Shown here one piece after another: positions 1-5,720 of a DNA stretch of 64,000 bases. The DNA comes from Chitinophagaceae bacterium 26-R-25. Lineage in GTDB: Bacteria > Bacteroidota > Bacteroidia > Chitinophagales > Chitinophagaceae. Each line of letters opens with the position of its first letter. The stretch's first letter is position 1. Under the pieces are notes generated by a model. The model saw only the letters and a program-made list of their open reading frames with translations. It did not search any database and was not told where the DNA came from. The translations under genes and the position numbers were made by a program. Location: positions 124,001 through 188,000 of the forward strand of contig JARWSJ010000001.1 in the NCBI GenBank assembly GCA_029906195.1, given 5' to 3'.

Positions 1-102
1 TCTTACCACTTCTGCGGATGTTACCATTCCAAAAGCAGAAAATAATTTTCGCAGATCACGATCCGCGGTATTGATGCTAAGATTAAACACCTGAATGTTC
101 AT
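1..102 (-). CDS. RRM RNA-binding protein, N-terminal part (cut by window edge)
   Basis: The reverse strand from an ATG at 102 reads 34 codons to the window edge without a stop. The start MNIQVFNLSI matches the RNP2 strand of an RRM domain, and the following RDLRKLFSAFG and VTSAEVV closely parallel the complete RRM protein at 465-743 (EDLRKLFADYG, VSSAKII). It is therefore a paralogue, probably another single-RRM protein of about 90-100 residues that binds single-stranded RNA. The RNP1 motif would lie outside the window. It is co-directional with and downstream of the two genes at 152-743, so the three may be one transcript. Confidence 0.75.
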   Translation of the reverse strand, partial: MNIQVFNLSINTADRDLRKLFSAFGMVTSAEVVR

Positions 103-151
103 ATACTTTTTTTAATGGTGATATTCTTAAAATCCGATTGTTTCATTCAGA

Positions 152-442
152 TCAATTACCATAAAATGAATAAACGCCGCGTAACCAGTGAAAAACAGAC
201 AATTCACTTTTAACATCCGGAGGCAATTGGGCCGAAATAAGTTCTTCGACTTTTAGCCCCACATCAATATTCTGTTTGCCCAGTGATTTACCAAAATAAT
301 TGATAATGAACAGAACCTGAAAACCGTTGAAACGATCAAAGGTCCTCCGGTCAGGTTCATTGTTCAACATAGAATGATTCCTGCCATCGGACCAATCGTA
401 GTGCCCTTTGCGTAAATGTTCTTTTGAGAATATTGTCATCAT
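152..442 (-). CDS. small conserved-looking protein next to RRM genes
   Basis: This 96-residue reading frame begins MMTIFSKEHLRKGHYDW and ends near FHWLRGVYSFYGN. It has no signal peptide or membrane segment, and a mixed charged and aromatic composition typical of a small soluble protein. It lies 22 bases after the RRM gene at 465-743 and 49 bases before the second RRM gene, all on the minus strand, so co-transcription is likely. I do not recognise a named domain. From memory, similar small proteins occur beside RRM genes in Bacteroidota, which suggests an RNA-linked role, but this is inference. The second Met is an equally good start. Confidence 0.65.
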   Translation of the reverse strand: MMTIFSKEHLRKGHYDWSDGRNHSMLNNEPDRRTFDRFNGFQVLFIINYFGKSLGKQNIDVGLKVEELISAQLPPDVKSELSVFHWLRGVYSFYGN

Positions 443-464
443 TTTTTTTAAAGGGTTGGCTCTA

Positions 465-743
465 TTACCAGCGCTTGCTGGAGCCGTTATTGCTATTTTC
501 TTCTCTTGGCCTTGCTTCAGACACTTTTATAGGACGACCGTCGATCATTTTTCCATTGACTTCCTTGATGGCAGTTTGTGCCGCGTGGTTGTCTGTCATT
601 TCAACAAATCCAAAGCCTCTGCTTTTGTTAGTGAATTTGTCTACAATAATTTTTGCTGAAGAAACATCTCCGTAATCTGCAAAAAGTTTTCTAAGATCTT
701 CATCCTGCAAGCTAAAGCCCAGGTTAGATACATACATATTCAT
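465..743 (-). CDS. single-RRM RNA-binding protein
   Basis: A 92-residue protein made almost entirely of one RRM fold. RNP2 is MYVSNL at residues 3-8 and RNP1 is RGFGFVEM at about 42-49, with the aromatic residues that stack on RNA bases in place. A basic, Asn- and Ser-rich tail (about 78-92) follows. Small RRM proteins of this kind are common in Bacteroidota and cyanobacteria and are thought to act as RNA chaperones or post-transcriptional regulators, often cold-responsive. The start is the only ATG before RNP2. It is first in a minus-strand group with 152-442 and the partial RRM gene at 1-102. Confidence 0.93.
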   Translation of the reverse strand: MNMYVSNLGFSLQDEDLRKLFADYGDVSSAKIIVDKFTNKSRGFGFVEMTDNHAAQTAIKEVNGKMIDGRPIKVSEARPREENSNNGSSKRW

Positions 744-1212
744 GATGATAATGAATTAAATAAATAAAAAAAATTTGAGAAAAATGGCGGATGTAAAAAG
801 AGAGGGGAGAGAGTTTACAAGTGCGATATGACTCAAAGTATCTTGGTGAAGATAGGCAATTAAATCGATAATGGAGGATTATTTTCAATTTTAACAAACG
901 AGGCCGACCATATTGTTAACTATCATGCGAAGTAGCAGAACCGCTTTTGTAAGATCAAACCGGCTGGATATATATTCGCTTATACATAATGGATGTTGCA
1001 AGGTCGATGGAAACATCAGGGGAATGAATGTAAGATGTAAGATGTAAGATTTCAGAACATGAGGTAATTGTAATTCAGGTAACATTGTTTTTGAATATAA
1101 CATTGATGCATAACCGAAATATTTCTTTTTTCTTCACTTTTGCTGAAGGTATAATAGCTGCTTCCTGTTGCTATCTTTCCGTACTCAAATATTTTTTGAG
1201 AGTTAAAAATAT
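744..1212. other. gene-free interval before the ars operon
   Basis: About 470 bases without a convincing gene. It separates divergent transcription units, the RRM group leftwards and the ars operon rightwards, so promoters of both should lie here. A seven-base unit GTAAGAT/TGTAAGA is repeated three times in tandem at 1029-1050. Open frames across 891-1435 overlap each other and lack recognisable protein features. I see no clear TTTG/TAnnTTTG promoter. Confidence 0.5.
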
Positions 1213-1230
1213 TATCGTAATATTGCGATA
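1213..1230. promoter_or_regulatory. ArsR operator O1
   Basis: TATCGTAATATTGCGATA is an 18-base dyad with a single mismatched pair, and its last base is the A of the arsR start codon. The same core recurs at 1581-1596 before arsM. ArsR/SmtB repressors bind such inverted repeats over promoters, so this is the likely autoregulatory site. Because it touches the start codon there is no room for a ribosome-binding site. Confidence 0.75.
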
Positions 1231-1562
1231 TGGGAATTACAAAATCAGATTTATTCACCAGGCAGCAGAACGAGCTGGCAAACATGGCCAAGGCAATTGC
1301 CCACCCGGCACGCATTGCCATTTTGCAACACCTGATCAAGAAGAATGCTTGTATCACAGGTGATTTGGTGGAGGAATTAGGGCTTGCCCAGGCAACTACT
1401 TCGCAGCATTTGAAAGAGCTGAAAAACGCAGGCATTATTCAGGGTTCTATTGAAGGAGCTTCAGTATGCTATTGTATCGATCCCAAAGTTTGGAAACAGT
1501 ACAATTCGGTGTTTAATATGTTTTTCAAGGAAGTAAAAAATGATGGCAGCAGTTGCTGTTGA
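1230..1562 (+). CDS. arsR: ArsR-family metalloregulator
   Basis: A 110-residue winged-helix repressor. The HTH lies around residues 46-75 (ITGDLVEELGLAQATTSQHLKELKNAGI) within the ArsR fold, followed by the wing VCYCID. The classical ELCVCDL metal site of E. coli ArsR is absent: only one Cys (in ACITGD) is in the equivalent helix. Other cysteines lie in the wing and at the C-terminal SSCC, so As(III) is probably sensed by a different cysteine arrangement. The start at 1230 gives the usual ArsR N-terminus before AHPARIAIL. It is first in the operon with arsM (57 bases on), acr3 and a phosphoesterase, and is probably autorepressed through the operators at 1213-1230 and 1581-1596. Confidence 0.93.
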   Translation: MGITKSDLFTRQQNELANMAKAIAHPARIAILQHLIKKNACITGDLVEELGLAQATTSQHLKELKNAGIIQGSIEGASVCYCIDPKVWKQYNSVFNMFFKEVKNDGSSCC

Positions 1563-1580
1563 TTTTTTTTGGCTTCATTT

Positions 1581-1596
1581 ATCGCAATATTGCAAT
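1581..1596. promoter_or_regulatory. ArsR operator O2, before arsM
   Basis: ATCGCAATATTGCAAT is a 16-base dyad with one mismatch and shares its core with the site abutting arsR at 1213-1230. It lies in the 57-base gap between arsR and arsM. A second operator here would allow ArsR to control an internal promoter for arsM-acr3 or to block read-through. Function is inferred from position and similarity. Confidence 0.65.
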
Positions 1597-1619
1597 CATA
1601 CGATTAATTTCATACAACT

Positions 1620-2462
1620 ATGCAAACAGACAAAGAAATTAAAGAGTTGGTAAAGCAGAAATACAGCGAGATCGCTCTTCAGGACAAAGAGACAAACCAG
1701 TCTTCCTGTTGTGGTTCCGGTTGTTGTTCAACCGAAGTGTACAATATAATGAGTGATGACTACAGTACACTTGAAGGTTATAACCCTGACGCAGATTTAG
1801 GATTAGGATGCGGGCTTCCGACCCAGTTTGCTAAAATCCAACCCGGTTACACGGTGATTGATCTTGGTTCCGGCGCTGGCAATGATTGCTTTGTGGCTCG
1901 TAAAGAAGTAGGTGATAATGGTAAAGTAATCGGTATTGATTTTACACCAGCCATGATTGATCTTGCAAGGACCAATGCAGACAAGCTGGGATATAACAAC
2001 GTAGAGTTTCGCCAGGGTGACATAGAGCACATGCCGGTAGGTGGGATGATTGCAGATGTAGTAGTAAGCAACTGTGTATTGAACCTTGTGCCCAATAAGG
2101 ATGGAGTGATCAAAGAGATTTACCGCGTGCTAAAACCCGGAGGTCATTTCAGTATATCAGATATAGTGTTGGAGGGCAACCTGCCGGACAAGTTACGACA
2201 GGCTGCGGAAATGTACGCCGGCTGCGTATCTGGAGCCATTCAAAAACAAGTATACCTGGAGTTGATCACCAGCAACGGTTTTAAAAACATGACCATTCAA
2301 AAAGAAAAGGCGATCCATATTCCTGATGATATTTTGAGCAATTATTTGTCTGCCGAAGAAATTACTGCTTTCCGTAATGGCAGCAGTGGCATTTACAGCA
2401 TCACAGTATATGCTGAAAAATTACAGGCAGAGGCTTGTTGTGCGCCAGGATGTTGCGCCTAA
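1620..2462 (+). CDS. arsM: arsenite S-adenosylmethionine methyltransferase
   Basis: A 280-residue class I methyltransferase that converts As(III) to methylated species using SAM and a thiol reductant in the cytoplasm. The SAM-binding motif I is VIDLGSGAGNDC at about 79-90, with GIDF at 105-108. Three cysteines correspond in context to the conserved ArsM triad that binds As(III): Cys64 in GLGCGLP, Cys152 in SNCVLNL and Cys202 in GCVSGA. Extra cysteine clusters lie at the N-terminus (SSCCGSGCCS, 28-37) and the C-terminus (ACCAPGCCA, 272-280), which could hand over or sequester arsenite. It sits between arsR and acr3, 30 bases before the latter. Confidence 0.95.
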   Translation: MQTDKEIKELVKQKYSEIALQDKETNQSSCCGSGCCSTEVYNIMSDDYSTLEGYNPDADLGLGCGLPTQFAKIQPGYTVIDLGSGAGNDCFVARKEVGDNGKVIGIDFTPAMIDLARTNADKLGYNNVEFRQGDIEHMPVGGMIADVVVSNCVLNLVPNKDGVIKEIYRVLKPGGHFSISDIVLEGNLPDKLRQAAEMYAGCVSGAIQKQVYLELITSNGFKNMTIQKEKAIHIPDDILSNYLSAEEITAFRNGSSGIYSITVYAEKLQAEACCAPGCCA

Positions 2463-2492
2463 CCAATCATATAAACAAAACTATCAGCAAAC

Positions 2493-3584
2493 ATGCAAAA
2501 CTGCAATCCCACGCAGCGCAAGCGTCTTAGCTTCCTCGATCGCTACCTGACTCTATGGATATTTCTGGCAATGGCTTGTGGCGTTGCCATCGGCTACTTC
2601 ATTCCTTCATCAGCCGGTTTTATCAACTCATTTTCTACAGGTACTACCAATGTGCCGCTGGCTGTTGGTTTGATCCTGATGATGTACCCACCGCTGGCAA
2701 AGGTTCGCTACGAACAAATGGGCAAAGTATTTCGAAACATAAAAATCCTTTCGGTGTCGCTCTTGCTTAATTGGGTAATCGGGCCACTGTTAATGTTTGT
2801 CCTTGCTGTACTGTTCCTGCATGATCACCCGGCTTATATGACCGGCCTTATTTTAATCGGTCTTGCAAGATGCATTGCCATGGTAATCGTTTGGAACGAG
2901 CTTGCAGAAGGCAACCGTGAATATGCTGCCGGTCTGGTGGCACTCAACAGCATTTTCCAGGTGCTACTTTATAGCGTGTATGCCTATATCTTTCTCACCT
3001 GGCTGCCGGGCCTTCTCGGCATGAAAGGCATTGTTGTATCGGTTTCCATTGGCGAAATTGCACGTAGTGTCGGCATCTACTTAGGTATTCCATTTGCTGC
3101 AGGTTTGATCAGCCGCTACGTTCTAATTCGCATTAAAGGAGAACAATGGTTCAATGAGAAATTTGTACCGGTTATTTCCCCCATCACTTTAATTGCACTG
3201 CTTTTTACGATAGTGGTGATGTTTAGCCTGAAAGGTGAGCTTATCGTACAGATACCAATGGATGTAGTGCGCATTGCTATCCCTTTGGCCATTTACTTCA
3301 TCATCATGTTCCTTGTGAGTTTCCTGCTGGGCAGATCAATGGGGGCGGATTATAGCAAAAATGCTTCCATTGCGTTTACTGCTGCTGGCAACAATTTTGA
3401 ACTGGCGATTGCTGTGGCCATTGTTGTGTTTGGCATTAATTCCGGCCAGGCATTCGTGGGTGTGATCGGGCCATTGGTAGAAGTGCCCGCACTAATTGCA
3501 CTGGTAAACGTGGCATTCTGGTTGCGCAAGCGTTGGTATGGCAACGAAGTTGACGCTTCATCTACTGTAGAGGTTCAGTCATGA
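2493..3584 (+). CDS. acr3: ACR3-family arsenite efflux permease
   Basis: A 363-residue polytopic inner-membrane protein with about ten hydrophobic segments, as expected for the ACR3 branch of the bile/arsenite/riboflavin transporter superfamily, which extrudes As(III). The signature [14 protein letters not shown] is at about 63-76 and the conserved cysteine of the fourth helix is Cys127 in [12 protein letters not shown]. The acidic residue in NELAEGN follows, as in characterised ACR3 proteins. It is third in the ars operon, followed after 53 bases by the phosphoesterase. No separate arsenate reductase (ArsC) gene is present in the operon. Confidence 0.95.
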   Translation: MQNCNPTQRKRLSFLDRYLTLWIFLAMACGVAIGYFIPSSAGFINSFSTGTTNVPLAVGLILMMYPPLAKVRYEQMGKVFRNIKILSVSLLLNWVIGPLLMFVLAVLFLHDHPAYMTGLILIGLARCIAMVIVWNELAEGNREYAAGLVALNSIFQVLLYSVYAYIFLTWLPGLLGMKGIVVSVSIGEIARSVGIYLGIPFAAGLISRYVLIRIKGEQWFNEKFVPVISPITLIALLFTIVVMFSLKGELIVQIPMDVVRIAIPLAIYFIIMFLVSFLLGRSMGADYSKNASIAFTAAGNNFELAIAVAIVVFGINSGQAFVGVIGPLVEVPALIALVNVAFWLRKRWYGNEVDASSTVEVQS

Positions 3585-3637
3585 TCATAAACTAAACTAT
3601 AACGTTTTCAATCCATTTACAAAATCAACATACTTAT

Positions 3638-4414
3638 ATGAAAATTGCGCTTTTCAGTGACATACACGCCAACCTGCCTGCTCTTGAGGCTTTCTTTAAA
3701 GACATAGAAACGCGTAAGCCAGATGCGATCTATTGCCTGGGTGATCTTGTGGGTTACAACATCTGGCCCAATGAAGTAATCAACGAAATACGCAAACGCG
3801 GTATTCCAACCATTGCTGGTAATTATGATTTTGGCATTGGTCGCACAAATAATGACTGTGGTTGTGCTTATAAAACAGATGATGAAAAAGCCAATGGTGC
3901 AGTTTCAATTTCCTATACCAATTCGATCGTTAAAGATGATGAGCGCCAATACCTGAGGACATTGCCCGCCCACATCAAAGTTGAATTTCAACTGAACGAC
4001 GACAAACTGAATCTGCTGTTGGTGCATGGCAGCCCTCGCCGCATTAATGAATATTTATTCGAGGACAGGGAAGAAAAAAGTCTTCTACGCATTATGGAAG
4101 AAAGCGATGCAGACATTATGTGTTTCGGCCATACGCACAAGCCTTATCATCGCATATTGCCAAGCCAGCCTGATACAGCGCAACCGCATTATCGTCATGC
4201 CATCAACATTGGTTCTGTTGGCAAGCCCAAAGATGGAGATCCGCGCGGTGGTTATGTGTTGCTACATATCGGCGAAAATGCAAGTACGAAAAGTACTGAC
4301 GAAATACAGGTGGAGTTTGTACGTTTTGAATATAATGTTGAGAAAGCTGCCAAAGCGGTAGAGGATAGCCCGTTACCCAATGCGTATGCAGAAAGTTTAA
4401 GAATAGCGCGTTGA
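3638..4414 (+). CDS. calcineurin-like metallophosphoesterase of the ars operon
   Basis: A 258-residue cytoplasmic dinuclear-metal phosphoesterase. All motifs of the fold are visible: D-x-H in FSDIHAN (Asp8, His10), GDLVGY (Asp36), GNYD (Asn62), VHGSPR and the closing GHTH. This resembles the YfcE/MJ0936 type that hydrolyses phosphodiesters. It follows acr3 by 53 bases and precedes the terminator at 4522-4557, so it is the last gene of the arsenic operon. Metallophosphoesterases have been noted in other arsenic gene islands, but its substrate is not known. A role in cleaving an arsenic-linked or stress metabolite is only a guess. Confidence 0.88.
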   Translation: MKIALFSDIHANLPALEAFFKDIETRKPDAIYCLGDLVGYNIWPNEVINEIRKRGIPTIAGNYDFGIGRTNNDCGCAYKTDDEKANGAVSISYTNSIVKDDERQYLRTLPAHIKVEFQLNDDKLNLLLVHGSPRRINEYLFEDREEKSLLRIMEESDADIMCFGHTHKPYHRILPSQPDTAQPHYRHAINIGSVGKPKDGDPRGGYVLLHIGENASTKSTDEIQVEFVRFEYNVEKAAKAVEDSPLPNAYAESLRIAR

Positions 4415-4521
4415 CCACAAAAGCAATCAAGAATATTTATTCGAAAAAAACTGCTGTAGGATTTTTGCAGGTCTTTCGAGCAACGGAGGCTGAACACGCG
4501 CTAATCGGTAAATCCATTCTC

Positions 4522-4557
4522 AAAAAGAGCAGACCATTTGCAGGCTGCTCTTTTTTT
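4522..4557 (+). terminator. Rho-independent terminator of the ars operon
   Basis: The arms AAAAAGAGCAG (4522-4532) and CTGCTCTTTTT (4545-4555) pair perfectly around a 12-base loop and run into a T tract. It lies 107 bases after the phosphoesterase stop and ends only about 16 bases before the next start codon. Confidence 0.9.
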
Positions 4558-4572
4558 GTATTTTAACGTGCA

Positions 4573-5103
4573 ATGATGAAGCACGTAATTATTTTTCTCC
4601 TCCTAATTTCTGGAAATCTGACCTTTGCACAACAGCAACAATCAAATAAAAATATTGATTCAAATTTTGTTTTGAGAAAGACATTTGCGGACGGGTTCAA
4701 AATATATCTGAACAACTGTAACGACACCATGTTCAACAGACTTGTTAGCAACACAGTTTCATCGCAGCAAACTGTCAATTCTATTTTACGTTGCGTTCCT
4801 ATGTCGGAAGATTCATTGTTAGAAAGAATGCATGATAACCTATCAGCCAATAACAATCTTACTAATAAAATTGCCTTGTGTAGTAACATGAGCGATAGCA
4901 TAAATGTCTACTATATTTTGATGTGGGTATTTACCTCTAAGTCATTAAACAAGTTTGTTCAGAAAAAAAGAAAAGAGACAATTTCAATTGAACATCCCAC
5001 TGGTAAGGTCAAGATCCGGCATGAGGCTAAGCTTTCAAAGTATGCGAATATTTATTTGCTTTCAGATGATAACGGTGTTTTCAAGATGCATGATGTCCAT
5101 TGA
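4573..5103 (+). CDS. small exported protein of unknown function
   Basis: A 176-residue protein with a clear Sec signal peptide (MKHVIIFLLLISGNLTFAQ) cut before a Gln-rich start. The mature part is hydrophilic, with two separated single cysteines and no domain that I recognise. The double ATG at 4573 and 4576 leaves the exact start open. The start lies just 16 bases after the terminator hairpin of the ars operon, so its promoter must overlap that hairpin or it depends on read-through. A weak TTTG at 4537-4540 and TATTTTAA at 4559-4566 could serve as a Bacteroidota-type promoter with an almost leaderless message. It converges on the gene at 5203-5400. Confidence 0.75.
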   Translation: MMKHVIIFLLLISGNLTFAQQQQSNKNIDSNFVLRKTFADGFKIYLNNCNDTMFNRLVSNTVSSQQTVNSILRCVPMSEDSLLERMHDNLSANNNLTNKIALCSNMSDSINVYYILMWVFTSKSLNKFVQKKRKETISIEHPTGKVKIRHEAKLSKYANIYLLSDDNGVFKMHDVH

Positions 5104-5115
5104 GGAAGTTTATAG

Positions 5116-5162
5116 ATATACAAAGGCCCGTAAAAATTCAGAATTTACGGGCCTTTGTATAT
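5116..5162. terminator. bidirectional terminator
   Basis: The arms ATATACAAAGGCCCGTAAA (5116-5134) and TTTACGGGCCTTTGTATAT (5144-5162) are a perfect 19-base inverted repeat around a 9-base loop. It lies between the convergent genes at 4573-5103 and 5203-5400, where a terminator for both strands is expected. Confidence 0.9.
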
Positions 5163-5202
5163 CTTTTATCACAAAAAAGTTCAAAACGTTTGGTATATGA
5201 GC

Positions 5203-5400
5203 CTATCTGTTTTTCATAGCTTTTATTAACTGGTGATTTCGACGATCAGCTCTTGCGTTTTGTAGTGAAATCACAGCCCAGATGGCCGCCGGAATCCAGC
5301 CTATCAAAGTAATCTGCAAAATCAAACAAAGTATTCCTGTCAATATTCTGCCACGAAGAAGAAAAGAAAGAAAAGGAAAGAAAATAGCTATTAAGGTCAT
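5203..5400 (-). CDS. YqaE/Pmp3-like small membrane protein
   Basis: A 65-residue protein with two membrane segments: IAIFFPFLSFLL, and ILTGILCLILQITLIGWIPAAIWAVISL, joined by the short basic turn RGR. This matches the plan of YqaE/Pmp3 proteolipids, whose signature is a first helix ending in a K/RGR turn and a second helix with GWIPA and a small-residue end. The C-terminal tail is basic. Members are linked to membrane potential and salt stress in other organisms; the role here is inferred. It is monocistronic and ends near the hairpin at 5116-5162. Confidence 0.75.
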   Translation of the reverse strand: MTLIAIFFPFLSFLLRGRILTGILCLILQITLIGWIPAAIWAVISLQNARADRRNHQLIKAMKNR

Positions 5401-5502
5401 GTCAAATGTGTTTTTAGGGAATAGAAAATGGTTACTTCAATAAGTTTTTTCAGGGATATGCAATGTACGAAAAAAAAGTTTTTATTGACTCAAAACGCTG
5501 TA

Positions 5503-5588
5503 GGCTTCGACAAGCTCAGCCTGACAATGTGTTCGCCCTGACAGGCTTGACGAGGGCAGCGCGCTGTCAGGCTGAGCTTGTCGAAGCC
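5503..5588. repeat. dyad repeat family R1, copy a
   Basis: Perfect 24-base inverted arms, starting GGCTTCGACAAGCTCAGCCT (5503-5526) and mirrored at 5565-5588, flank a 38-base centre with its own GCCCT/AGGGC stem (5535-5539, 5553-5557). A close copy is at 32379-32440. It occupies the gap of about 320 bases between 5400 and the GH38-like gene, which otherwise holds nothing recognisable apart from the R12 copy at 5688-5713. Confidence 0.9.
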
Positions 5589-5687
5589 CAAAACTTGTTA
5601 AAATAATGGAGATACTCGATAATTGCGCTGTAGGAAAATCGAACACAATCCAAATAGCTTTGTTCCTTCGGAAGAAGCAACTCAAAA

Positions 5688-5713
5688 CTCATTACTCAAA
5701 ACTCATAACTCAC
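5688..5713 (+). repeat. repeat family R12, half copy
   Basis: CTCAAAACTCATTACTC followed by another CTCAAAACTCATAACTC unit, ending eight bases before the start codon at 5721. The same unit occurs in inverted arrangement at 20060-20109. Confidence 0.65.
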
Positions 5714-5720
5714 TTCCATA

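Noticed and set aside
1052-1435. Minus-strand frame of 127 residues overlapping arsR
   Set aside because: It is the antisense of the arsR coding region and has no recognisable domain.
5503-5588. R1 dyad as an insertion sequence
   Set aside because: It is under 100 bases with no transposase frame between the arms; at most it is a REP-like non-autonomous element.
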